Part shown: one piece after another, positions 49,343 through 57,585 of the stretch
Layout of the letters: each line of letters starts with the position of its first letter
Numbering within the stretch: the stretch's first letter is position 1
Assembly: GCA_947626845.1 (NCBI GenBank)
Contig: CANQTW010000003.1
Coordinates: 1 to 64,000, forward strand
Length of the DNA stretch: 64,000 nt
Origin: an uncultured Oscillospiraceae bacterium
GTDB taxonomy: Bacteria; Bacillota; Clostridia; Oscillospirales; Oscillospiraceae
Direction: 5' to 3'
Notes under the pieces: model-generated
The model's database searches: none
What the model saw: only the letters and a program-made list of their open reading frames with translations
Told to the model about the DNA's origin: nothing
Translations under genes and position numbers: made by a program

Positions 49343-50050
49343 TCAAATACTGCCCAGATACGTTCCGATGATCACAGCGGCCATCTTCAGTTGATAGTCC
49401 GGTTCCTCCAGCTTTTTCGCCTCAATGGCGTTGGATACGAAGCCGCATTCGACCAGCACCGCGGGACAATTGACGTGATTCATAAGGTATATGCTCTCCC
49501 CTATCCGCGCCGCGGTCCGCTTGCTCTCCCCTGTTACCTGTGATAAGTTTGCCTGTACCCTTTGCGCAAGCTCCATGCTCCCCGGCGTTTTCGCGAATAA
49601 AGCCTGGCTCCCGTGGGGGGAAGGTGTCGTGTATTTATTCTGGTGGATGCTTATCAGCACGGCGTTATTGACGGAATTGATAAGCTCCACGCGGGCGTTC
49701 GTATCCCATACCTTCTTGGCGTGGATGGTCGAAGCGCTCTCCGGGTAATCCAGCGTCTCGCTCTCCCGCGTCATCACCGCGTCTATGCCGTACAAGCCCG
49801 CCAAGGCGCGGCAGCGCAGGGCGACAGCTAAATTTAATTGGCTCTCGTATGTACCCGTCACGGAGACGGCCCCGCCGTCGGCGCCGCCGTGGCCGGGATC
49901 GAGCACCAGCGTCATTGTATTTCTCCCTGTGTCCGCCAGGCTGAACGCCGGCTTCGGACGGGCGGCATATACATGATATAGTCCGGCTCCCGCCGTAACG
50001 GCAGTCAGTAGAAGCGCCGCGAAAGCCTGCAAGGCAAAGCTTTTTTTCAT
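49343..50050 (-). CDS. N-acetylmuramoyl-L-alanine amidase (Amidase_3, CwlD-like)
   Basis: A 235-aa enzyme with an N-terminal membrane or signal segment (about 4-28) and an Amidase_3 zinc domain: H in LDPGHGG, E in TYESQLNL, H in SIHQNKY and catalytic E in VECGF. It would cleave the peptide stem from muramic acid. Size and the presence of sporulation genes make a CwlD-type spore-cortex role plausible. ATG 50050 follows GGAGAGG. Confidence 0.9.
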   Translation of the reverse strand: MKKSFALQAFAALLLTAVTAGAGLYHVYAARPKPAFSLADTGRNTMTLVLDPGHGGADGGAVSVTGTYESQLNLAVALRCRALAGLYGIDAVMTRESETLDYPESASTIHAKKVWDTNARVELINSVNNAVLISIHQNKYTTPSPHGSQALFAKTPGSMELAQRVQANLSQVTGESKRTAARIGESIYLMNHVNCPAVLVECGFVSNAIEAKKLEEPDYQLKMAAVIIGTYLGSI

Positions 50051-50176
50051 TGTATCCTCTCCCCTTTCACGGCAAAAATATGTCACGAAAGAGGCTATTA
50101 TACTGATTATATCACAAAACCTGAAAAAATCACTAATTTTTATTTATTTGGCCTGGAATTTTATGAATTATGAATG

Positions 50177-50206
50177 TTTACAACCGCCCCGCAAATCCCT
50201 TAAAAT
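50177..50206 (+). promoter_or_regulatory. Possible promoter of the antiporter operon
   Basis: TTTACA at 50177-50182, 18-bp spacer, TAAAAT at 50201-50206. It is a weak match, placed about 30 bases before the first start codon. Confidence 0.4.
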
Positions 50207-50236
50207 ACTGGTATTATTAAAAAGGAGGCCATCCTC

Positions 50237-50698
50237 ATGTTTGTGCTCTTTTTCGCTGTGTGGGTGCTTCTGAACGGAAAGCTCAACTGGGAGGTCGCTC
50301 TTTTTGGCCTTGTCATTACCGCGGCGCTGTATTTTTTCTGCTGCCGGTTCTTGCGTTATGGGATAAAACGCGATTTGGAAACAATCAGGCGGCTGCCCCG
50401 ATTGATCGTACTTTTTGCCGTTCTTGTACGGGAAATCGTCAAGGCCTGCTTTGCCCTGCTGCCGTTCATCTACACGAAAAAGGAGCCGGACAGCGTGGTC
50501 ACGCGGTTCACCACTGACCGGGTCAAAACCGAGGCTGGCCGCGTCCTGCTTGCCAACTGCATCACCATGACCCCCGGCACCATCACCGGCAGTCTGAAGG
50601 ACGGGGAATATCTGGTGCACTGCCTTGACCGCTCCATGGGGTTGGGACTCGATTCCAGCTGTTTTGTGGAGAAGCTGGAGAAATGGGAGGAGATGTGA
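50237..50698 (+). CDS. mrpE: Mrp-type antiporter subunit E
   Basis: A 153-aa membrane protein with two or three N-terminal helices and the MnhE block LLANCITMTPGTITG. It is the first gene of a ten-gene co-directional operon encoding a multisubunit cation/proton antiporter. AAAGGAGG precedes ATG 50237 by eight bases. Confidence 0.93.
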   Translation: MFVLFFAVWVLLNGKLNWEVALFGLVITAALYFFCCRFLRYGIKRDLETIRRLPRLIVLFAVLVREIVKACFALLPFIYTKKEPDSVVTRFTTDRVKTEAGRVLLANCITMTPGTITGSLKDGEYLVHCLDRSMGLGLDSSCFVEKLEKWEEM

Positions 50699-50699
50699 T

Positions 50700-51083
50700 A
50701 TGAATCCGCTGACAACCCTTGCCCCGCCCATCCTGACAGTCTCCATGGTCGTTCTTGCCGCCTGCGCCCTGGCGATGCTGATGCGCACCTTCACAGGGCC
50801 CAGGATGTCTGACCGCATCGTGGGCGTCAATATGATCGGCACACAGTCCATTTGCCTCATTGTCTGCCTGGTTTTGCGCCTCAAGGAGGACTGGCTGGTG
50901 GACATCGCCATCGTCTACGCCATGTTCAGCTTCCTGGCCGTGGCGGTCCTCACTAAAATGGACATCGGCGTCTACCGCCAGTGGCGCCTCGACCAGCAAA
51001 AGAGCCATCAGCGTCATTTGGAATCGCGCAGCGCCTACCGCAAGGCCCACGCGGAACGCCATCACAGGAGGGACAACTCATGA
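50700..51083 (+). CDS. mrpF: Mrp-type antiporter subunit F
   Basis: A 127-aa protein with three helices and the MnhF signature RTFTGPRMSDRIVGVNMIG. A charged C-terminal tail of about 35 residues makes it longer than usual MrpF (about 90 aa). ATG 50700 follows GGGAGGAG and directly follows the mrpE stop; its own stop overlaps mrpG (ATGA). Confidence 0.92.
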   Translation: MNPLTTLAPPILTVSMVVLAACALAMLMRTFTGPRMSDRIVGVNMIGTQSICLIVCLVLRLKEDWLVDIAIVYAMFSFLAVAVLTKMDIGVYRQWRLDQQKSHQRHLESRSAYRKAHAERHHRRDNS

Positions 51084-51484
51084 CAATTTACTGGATCAGA
51101 TTCATTTTGGGGACTGTCTGCCTTTTATTCGGACTCTTTTTCATCGTCACCTCGGTGATCGGGAATTTCCGTTTTAAATTTGCCCTGAACCGTATGCACT
51201 CCGCCGCTCTGGGGGACACTCTGGGCCTTTTAGGAGTGATCCTGGGCACTTGTTTCTATAATGGGCTGAACGTGACAACGCTGAAGCTTCTGGTCATCGT
51301 GGCGCTGGTGTGGATCACCAGTCCCGTGGCCAGCCACCTCATTATGCTGATGGAGATGACTGTCGGAAAATACTCCGCCGAGGCCAACGCCGATGAATCG
51401 GACGAGCAGGGCTTTGAGCGCGGGACCGTGGAGATGCGCCGTCATGCCCTGGAGGATATGCGGAAGGAGGAGCAGGAAAAATGA
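51080..51484 (+). CDS. mrpG: Mrp-type antiporter subunit G
   Basis: A 134-aa protein with three helices and the MnhG block RFKFALNRMHSAALGDTLG. It overlaps mrpF and the next gene by four bases each, so translation is coupled. The C-terminal 30 residues are charged. Confidence 0.92.
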   Translation: MTIYWIRFILGTVCLLFGLFFIVTSVIGNFRFKFALNRMHSAALGDTLGLLGVILGTCFYNGLNVTTLKLLVIVALVWITSPVASHLIMLMEMTVGKYSAEANADESDEQGFERGTVEMRRHALEDMRKEEQEK

Positions 51485-51759
51485 CGCTGTTTGAAGGTAT
51501 TCTTTTGGCGTTTCTGATCATCTGCGCCATCTCCGTCAGTGTGACCCGCAATCTGCTGGCATCTATTATCATTTTTATGGGCTTCTCACTGATCATGTCG
51601 GTGCTCTGGCTGACGCTAGAGGCGCCGGATCTGGCCATCACCGAGGCCGCTGTCGGCGCCGGTGTCACCAGTCTTCTCTTCTTCGCGACCCTCAAGAAGA
51701 TCCACGCCATCAAGGCCGAGGACGCCAAGCGGGAGGAGGATGACAGCGATGAGGAGTGA
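51481..51759 (+). CDS. MbhD-like (DUF4040) antiporter subunit
   Basis: A 92-aa protein with three helices and the MbhD block APDLAITEAAVGAGVTSLLF. In standard Mrp systems this domain is fused to the C-terminus of MrpA; here it is a separate gene, as in Mbh-type and archaeal-type complexes. It overlaps mrpG and mrpB. Confidence 0.88.
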   Translation: MTLFEGILLAFLIICAISVSVTRNLLASIIIFMGFSLIMSVLWLTLEAPDLAITEAAVGAGVTSLLFFATLKKIHAIKAEDAKREEDDSDEE

Positions 51760-52717
51760 CGGGTTCCTTAAAAGCCTTGTCTCCTTCGTGGAGAACGGCT
51801 CCTTTAGAGAGGAGGATTACACCCTCTCCCCTGCCCAAAAGGACGCGCTTGATACGGATATCCCGGAAAACCGTTGGCTCCTCTCGGTACAGCACTCCGA
51901 AAAGCCGGTCAGCGCCAGATTGATCAACTGGTTTTCCCACAAAGGCGTCGAGGTGTTCAATAACCTCTACCGGATCGCCTCTGTCTTTATCTGCGTGACC
52001 CTTATCGGTATCCTCCTATCGGTGGTCAGCTTCCTTCCCTCCTTTGGCAGCGCCGAGAATCCCGCGGTCAACGAGGTGGTGGAGCGCTATGTTTCCAAGG
52101 CCATTCAGGAGACCGGCACCACCAACGCCGTGGCAGGCATGATCTCCGCTTACAGAGGGTTTGATACCCTCGGCGAGGCCCATGTCCTCTTTGTAGCCGC
52201 CTGCAGTGTGATCGTCCTTTTGCGGGTCGATCCCTCCGAGCGAAAGCGCGGAAGGCGGCTGAACCCCGATAGGGTTGGCGGGGATATGGACTATGAACCT
52301 AACAGCGATCTCATATTGCGAAAGACCGCCAAGCTTCTGGTGCCTCTGGCCTTTATCTTCGGCCTTTATGTCATCCTGAACGGCACCTCCTCCCCCGGCG
52401 GCGGCTTTTCCGGCGGCGCCATCATGGGTGCCGGACTGATCCTTCATTCCGTGGCCTTTGGCTTTAAGCGTACCGAGCGTTTTTTCGGCGATGAGATGTA
52501 CCATGTCATCAAAACCGCCTGCCTTACCGTCTATGCCCTGCTGATGGCTTATTTCATCTACATGGGCGCCAACGGATGGGACGATCACGTCTGGCTTGGG
52601 AACCCCGGCGGTATCATCAGCGGCGGTCTTATCCTGCCCATCAACATTGCCGTGGGTTTTGAGGTGGCCTGCACCATGTACTGCTTCTATGCCCTGTTTC
52701 GGAAGGGGGGCCTTTGA
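51749..52717 (+). CDS. mrpB: MrpB subunit with MbhE-like N-terminal extension
   Basis: A 322-aa protein. The C-terminal half is MnhB (NGTSSPGGGFSGGAIMGAG) with four helices. The N-terminal half (1-150) has a soluble start, one helix, an MbhE-like segment and another helix, and is absent from short MrpB proteins. ATG 51749 is preferred because GGGAGGAGG touches the earlier ATG 51740. Confidence 0.88.
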   Translation: MRSDGFLKSLVSFVENGSFREEDYTLSPAQKDALDTDIPENRWLLSVQHSEKPVSARLINWFSHKGVEVFNNLYRIASVFICVTLIGILLSVVSFLPSFGSAENPAVNEVVERYVSKAIQETGTTNAVAGMISAYRGFDTLGEAHVLFVAACSVIVLLRVDPSERKRGRRLNPDRVGGDMDYEPNSDLILRKTAKLLVPLAFIFGLYVILNGTSSPGGGFSGGAIMGAGLILHSVAFGFKRTERFFGDEMYHVIKTACLTVYALLMAYFIYMGANGWDDHVWLGNPGGIISGGLILPINIAVGFEVACTMYCFYALFRKGGL

Positions 52718-52718
52718 T

Positions 52719-53102
52719 ATGCCCGCGTTTCTTCAGCATCTTTTCACCAACTATTATGAGACTGCCGCCATAATCCTCTTTGGCATCGGCTTCACGACAC
52801 TGCTCATGCACCGCAATCTGATCAAGAAGATCATCGGCTTCAACTTCATGGACTCCGGCCTCTACCTCTTTCTGGCCGCCAAGGGATACATTGCCGGCCG
52901 CCTTGCCCCTATCATCACGGACGGCAATGCGGACCCCTCAAAATATGTCAATCCCATTCCCACCGGTCTTGTGCTCACAGGCATCGTTGTCTCCGTGTCG
53001 GTGACAGCCTTCCTGCTGGCCCTTACCTGCCGCCTCTACGACAGATTCCACACTCTTGACCTGGACGAGATCACGCATCTTGTCCGAAAGGAGCGGGACT
53101 GA
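52719..53102 (+). CDS. mrpC: Mrp-type antiporter subunit C (NuoK-like)
   Basis: A 127-aa protein with three helices and the NuoK/MnhC pattern IKKIIGFNFMDSGLYLFL and PIPTGLVLTGIVVSVS. It follows mrpB at once and its stop overlaps the next gene. Confidence 0.92.
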   Translation: MPAFLQHLFTNYYETAAIILFGIGFTTLLMHRNLIKKIIGFNFMDSGLYLFLAAKGYIAGRLAPIITDGNADPSKYVNPIPTGLVLTGIVVSVSVTAFLLALTCRLYDRFHTLDLDEITHLVRKERD

Positions 53103-54601
53103 TGGCATTTGTTCAGAACTTCCCTTTTATCACCATCGTTTTCTCCCTGACCTGCGGCGTGTTCTGCGCGGTCCTCAAGGGCAAATGGGCCAAGCGGCTT
53201 TGCCTTGTCTGGCTGACGCTTACCACCCTCATGAGCTTTCTTGTCCTTCTGTACACGTTGAAGACCGGAGGCTGCTACGTCTATCGCATGGGAAAGTGGA
53301 ACGCCCCCTGGGGCAATGAGATCCGCGTAGGCGTGCTGGAGGCGCTGATGGCCACGGCTTTTTCCGGCGTGATGCTCCTGTCGCTGTTGGGCGGGATGCA
53401 CCACATCTTTGCCGACTGCGAACCTGAAAAGACGAATCTCTATTTTACCATGTGCTCGCTGCTCATGAGCTCGCTTTTTGCCCTGATCTATACCAACGAC
53501 ATCTTCACCGCCTATGTGTTTGTAGAGATCAACACCATCGCCTCCTGCGCTCTGGTCATGCTCAAAAACTCCGCAAAGACGCTGGTGGCCACCACAAGAT
53601 ATCTGATCATGAGTCTTTTGGGGTCGGGCCTTTTCCTCCTGGGGATCGTTATCCTCTACGGCATTACCGGTGAGCTTCTTATGCAGAGTATCGCCGAAAA
53701 GGTGCAGACCATCTTCGCCACCGGTGAATACTCCCTGCCGCTTACCGTTATCATCGGTCTATTCTCTGTGGGCCTGGCGGTCAAAAGCGCTCTTTTCCCC
53801 TTCCACTCCTGGCTTCCCGACGCTCACGGCAACGCCACGGCGTCCTCCAGCGCCATCCTTTCCGGCCTTGTGCTGAAGGGCTACATCATTGTGCTTATCA
53901 AGATATTTTACCGCATCTTCGGCCTTGAGATCATCGTCTCTGAGCAGGTCAGCTGGTTCCTGTTCCTCTTTGGCGCGCTGGCGATGATCCTCGGCTCCGT
54001 AGGGGCGCTCCGGGAGCGGGACCTGAAACGTATGCTGGCCTATTCCTCCGTGGCGCAGGTGGGGTACATCTACCTGGGGCTGGGCCTCCACTCCGAGCTT
54101 GGCGTCACGGCGGCCTGTGTGCAGATTTTGGCCCACGCCATTACAAAACCCATGCTCTTTATTGCCGCCGGCGGCTTTATGGACGTATCCGGCGGCCACA
54201 AGTCCATGTCCGCTATCACCGGCGCGGGCCGGCGCGATCCCCTGGGCGGCATCGCCTTTACCGTGGGGGCCCTGTCCATGATCGGCATCCCTTTCTTTGC
54301 CGGCTTTATCACCAAGCTGGAGCTCACCGCCGGCGCGCTGGAATCGGGGACGGTCACGACGGTCATCGCCCTGGCCGCTGTCGCTGTCAGTACGCTGTTG
54401 AACGCCCTCTACTACATCCCCGTGATCTTCAACCTGTTTTCCGGACGTGAACAGGCGGAATATAAGGGCCTGCGCGTGCGATACAGGGTCGATTACGCCT
54501 TTGCCACGGTTGTTTTCGTGCTGCTTAACATAGGTTTTGGGGCGTTTTCTGAGTATGTTGTAGGCGCCGTGCGGCAGGGTCTTACCATGTTTGGAATGTG
54601 A
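53102..54601 (+). CDS. mrpD: Large proton/cation-translocating subunit 1 (MrpD/NuoN type)
   Basis: A 499-aa protein with about 14 helices. It has the key helix-5 glutamate in YVFVEINTIASC and the broken-helix lysine region VKSALFPFHSWLPDAHGNA, with a further lysine in VLKGYIIVLIK. It couples cation and proton movement in the membrane. First of four homologous large subunits in the operon. Confidence 0.93.
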   Translation: MAFVQNFPFITIVFSLTCGVFCAVLKGKWAKRLCLVWLTLTTLMSFLVLLYTLKTGGCYVYRMGKWNAPWGNEIRVGVLEALMATAFSGVMLLSLLGGMHHIFADCEPEKTNLYFTMCSLLMSSLFALIYTNDIFTAYVFVEINTIASCALVMLKNSAKTLVATTRYLIMSLLGSGLFLLGIVILYGITGELLMQSIAEKVQTIFATGEYSLPLTVIIGLFSVGLAVKSALFPFHSWLPDAHGNATASSSAILSGLVLKGYIIVLIKIFYRIFGLEIIVSEQVSWFLFLFGALAMILGSVGALRERDLKRMLAYSSVAQVGYIYLGLGLHSELGVTAACVQILAHAITKPMLFIAAGGFMDVSGGHKSMSAITGAGRRDPLGGIAFTVGALSMIGIPFFAGFITKLELTAGALESGTVTTVIALAAVAVSTLLNALYYIPVIFNLFSGREQAEYKGLRVRYRVDYAFATVVFVLLNIGFGAFSEYVVGAVRQGLTMFGM

Positions 54602-54613
54602 GGTGGAGCCTGT

Positions 54614-56089
54614 ATGGAAACAAGCTGTCTTCTTTTGCTCCCCATCCTCCTGCCTGCCGCCGCGGCTTTTGCTCTAAGTGCGAAAGCGCTGAGGAACGAC
54701 GGCTCCCGCCGCTTTTTTGTGGTGGGGATTTTGCTGGCGGAGCTTCTTTTTGCGGTCCTTTGCGCCTTCCTTGTGAAGGACAGCCTCACGCTTGTCCGGT
54801 TATCGTCTGACCTCTGCCTTATGCTCTCCCTGGACGGCTTTGGAAAGCTCTTTTCTCTCCTGGCGGCCTTTATGTGGCTGATGTCGGGCCTTTTCTCCCA
54901 GGAATATATGGCCCACGAGGAAAACCGAGGCAGATATTACGCTTTCCTGCTCCTATCGGAGGGGGCGCTCATGCTCCTCTGCTTTGCCGGAAACTATCTG
55001 ACGCTCTACCTGGGGTTCGAGCTGATGACCCTCCTCTCCGCGCCGCTGGCCCTCCACAGCCAGACGGACGCGGCCAGGCGCGGCGGCCTTAAGTATCTGT
55101 TTTACTCCGTTTTTGGAGCGTGCCTGGGCCTGTTCGGCTTTTTTGCCGTCTACACCTATGGCGGCACCACGCAATTTACGCCCGGCGGCGTGATGGACCC
55201 GACAGCCTGCTCAGGGCATGAGTCCCTCCTGCTCATTGCCGCTTTTCTATCCGTGCTGGGCTTTGGGGCCAAGGCGGGCCTGTTTCCCCTCCATGCCTGG
55301 CTCCCAGCCGCCCATCCGGAGGCCCCCGCCGGCGCTTCTGCCCTGCTTTCCGGCGTCATCACCAAGGCCGGCGTGCTTAGCATCATCAGGGTAGTCTATT
55401 ATCAATTTGGCGCCAGTCTTCTGCGGGGAACATGGGTACAGTACGCCTGGCTTGCCCTGGCGCTGGTCACTGTTTTTCTGGGGTCCATGTTGGCCTATAA
55501 GGAAAAAATCTTTAAAAAGCGCCTTGCCTATTCCACCGTCAGCCAGGTGTCCTATATCCTTTTCGGATTGGCGCTTTTTGAGCCAACGGCCCTCGCCGGC
55601 GCTGTGCTCCATGTGGTGGTCCACTCCGCCATCAAGGACGCTCTTTTCTTCACAGCCGGCGCTGTTATTCTGAAAACCGGCAGAAAGGACGTGCGGGAGC
55701 TGCGCGGCATCGGCAAGGAGATGCCCGTGACCATGTGGTGCTTCACCCTCTGCTCTCTGAGCCTTGTGGGTATCCCTCCCCTGGGCGGCTTTGTGAGCAA
55801 GTGGTATCTGGCTCAAGGCGCTTTAGGGTCGGGAATCCCCGTGTTCTCCTGGCTTGGTCCGGTGATCCTGCTCATAAGCGCCCTGCTCACCGCCGGATAC
55901 CTCGTTTCTGTCTCCATCTCCGCGTTCCTCCCCGGCGCCGCGTTTGACTATTCCACCGTTCAAAAACGCGAGCCGTCGATCTGGATCACCCTTCCCCTGC
56001 TGCTTCTTACCGGCCTTTCTTTTTTGATCGGTCTTTTCCCCAACCTTATTACCGGCTTCGTCTCTGCCCTGGCAGGGACAATCGTCTGA
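54614..56089 (+). CDS. Large proton/cation-translocating subunit 2 (MrpD/NuoN type)
   Basis: A 491-aa polytopic protein with the conserved glutamate in YLGFELMTLLS and the lysine helix AKAGLFPLHAWLPAAHPEAP. The ATG at 54614 has GGTGGAG upstream. It is clearly homologous to its neighbours but not a recent duplicate, since the blocks differ at many positions. Confidence 0.92.
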   Translation: METSCLLLLPILLPAAAAFALSAKALRNDGSRRFFVVGILLAELLFAVLCAFLVKDSLTLVRLSSDLCLMLSLDGFGKLFSLLAAFMWLMSGLFSQEYMAHEENRGRYYAFLLLSEGALMLLCFAGNYLTLYLGFELMTLLSAPLALHSQTDAARRGGLKYLFYSVFGACLGLFGFFAVYTYGGTTQFTPGGVMDPTACSGHESLLLIAAFLSVLGFGAKAGLFPLHAWLPAAHPEAPAGASALLSGVITKAGVLSIIRVVYYQFGASLLRGTWVQYAWLALALVTVFLGSMLAYKEKIFKKRLAYSTVSQVSYILFGLALFEPTALAGAVLHVVVHSAIKDALFFTAGAVILKTGRKDVRELRGIGKEMPVTMWCFTLCSLSLVGIPPLGGFVSKWYLAQGALGSGIPVFSWLGPVILLISALLTAGYLVSVSISAFLPGAAFDYSTVQKREPSIWITLPLLLLTGLSFLIGLFPNLITGFVSALAGTIV

Positions 56090-56102
56090 AGGGAGGCGCG
56101 CT

Positions 56103-57572
56103 ATGAAAGCTCTCATGATCGCTGCGGTCCTTCTGCCCGCGCTCTCCGGCGCGCTTTTGCCCCTCTGGAGATTCAAAAAACGGCTTTACCGAGAAATCTA
56201 TGTAGAAACAGCCGTTCTGCTGACCTCGCTGTTGGTTTTATGCCTGCTCCTTTGCCGCCCGGAAGGCTCTCTGACGGTTTTTCGCCTTACGGATAAGCTC
56301 CACATCGTCCTGGCCTTTGACGGCCTGACGGGCGTTTTCGCCGGCCTGGTGGCGTTCCTGTGGCCGCTCTCGACCCTCTATGCCTTTGAGTACATCAAGC
56401 ATGAGGGCGGCGATGACAGATTCTTTGCCTTTTACACCGTCTCCTACGGCGTCACGTTGGGCATCGCCCAGAGCGCCAACCTTATCACGCTGTATCTCTT
56501 TTACGAGCTTCTCACCCTGGCGACCCTGCCTCTGGTGATGCACACCGGCGACAGGCGCTCTGTCCGCGCGGGCATGAAATACCTGGGCTTCTCCATCGGC
56601 GGGGCGGCCTGCGCCTTTTTGGGCCTCATCGTGCTTTATTCCTACGGCGACCCGTCCCTCACCTTTACCTACGGCGGGTTCATGGGCGACGGTATGCCAC
56701 GGCGCACCCTTGTGCTGGCGTCCTATCTTCTCTGCTTCTTCGGCTTTGGCGTCAAGGCGGCGGTATTCCCCTTCCACGCCTGGCTGCCCTCCGCCGGTGT
56801 GGCGCCAACGCCTGTGACAGCCCTTCTCCACGCGGTAGCGGTGGTCAAGGCCGGGGCCTTCGCGGTGATGCGGGTGACCTTTTTCTGCTTCGGAGCTTCT
56901 CTCCTCTATGGCACCTGGGCGCAGTATACCGTCATGGCATTCGCGGTATTTACCATCGTGTTCGGTTCCGCCATGGCGTTGAGGGAACAGCATTTGAAGC
57001 GGCGGCTGGCCTATTCCACCGTCAGCAATCTCTCCTATATCCTTTTCGGCGTCACCCTGATGACCCCAGCGGGCCTTGCCGGAGCGCTCAGCCACATGCT
57101 CTTTCACGGCGTTATGAAGATCACCCTCTTCTTCTGCGCCGGCGCTGTCATGTACAAGACCCACCGGGAGTTTGTGCCGGAGCTCACAGGCCTTGGACGG
57201 TACATGCCCGTGACCTTTACGGCCTTTGCCGTGGCCTCCGCCGCGTTGGTGGGCGTCCCTCTGCTGCCCGGATTCTTGAGTAAGTGGAATCTGGCCACGG
57301 CGGCGCTGGCCCAGGGCGGCCCCCTTCCCCTGCTGGGCGTAGCGGCGCTCCTTCTCTCCGCCATTCTCACCGCCTGTTATCTTTTTACCCCCGTGGTCAA
57401 CGCCTTCTTCCCGCCGGTGGGCGAGGGGGGACATGGGCTGGAGATGGCGCGGGACCCCAACTGGTACATGAAGCTGCCCTTTGTGATCCTCATGATCGCC
57501 ATGCTGGCGCTGGGCATCGGCTCCAAGGGCCTTTTAGAGCTTCTCTCCCGCATAGCCGCGGGGACGCTGTAG
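56103..57572 (+). CDS. Large proton/cation-translocating subunit 3 (MrpD/NuoM type)
   Basis: A 489-aa polytopic protein with YLFYELLTLATLP and VKAAVFPFHAWLPSAGVAPT; the VAPTPVTALLHAVAVVKAG region is nearer to MrpA/NuoL than that of its neighbours. AGGGAGGCG precedes ATG 56103. Confidence 0.92.
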   Translation: MKALMIAAVLLPALSGALLPLWRFKKRLYREIYVETAVLLTSLLVLCLLLCRPEGSLTVFRLTDKLHIVLAFDGLTGVFAGLVAFLWPLSTLYAFEYIKHEGGDDRFFAFYTVSYGVTLGIAQSANLITLYLFYELLTLATLPLVMHTGDRRSVRAGMKYLGFSIGGAACAFLGLIVLYSYGDPSLTFTYGGFMGDGMPRRTLVLASYLLCFFGFGVKAAVFPFHAWLPSAGVAPTPVTALLHAVAVVKAGAFAVMRVTFFCFGASLLYGTWAQYTVMAFAVFTIVFGSAMALREQHLKRRLAYSTVSNLSYILFGVTLMTPAGLAGALSHMLFHGVMKITLFFCAGAVMYKTHREFVPELTGLGRYMPVTFTAFAVASAALVGVPLLPGFLSKWNLATAALAQGGPLPLLGVAALLLSAILTACYLFTPVVNAFFPPVGEGGHGLEMARDPNWYMKLPFVILMIAMLALGIGSKGLLELLSRIAAGTL

Positions 57573-57585
57573 GGAGGTGTGGGAT

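Noticed and set aside
50168-50911. Long minus-strand frames opposite the antiporter genes and similar ones opposite hydrogenase and nad genes
   Set aside because: They are shadows of GC-rich coding sequence; the plus-strand (or nad minus-strand) products have clear families.
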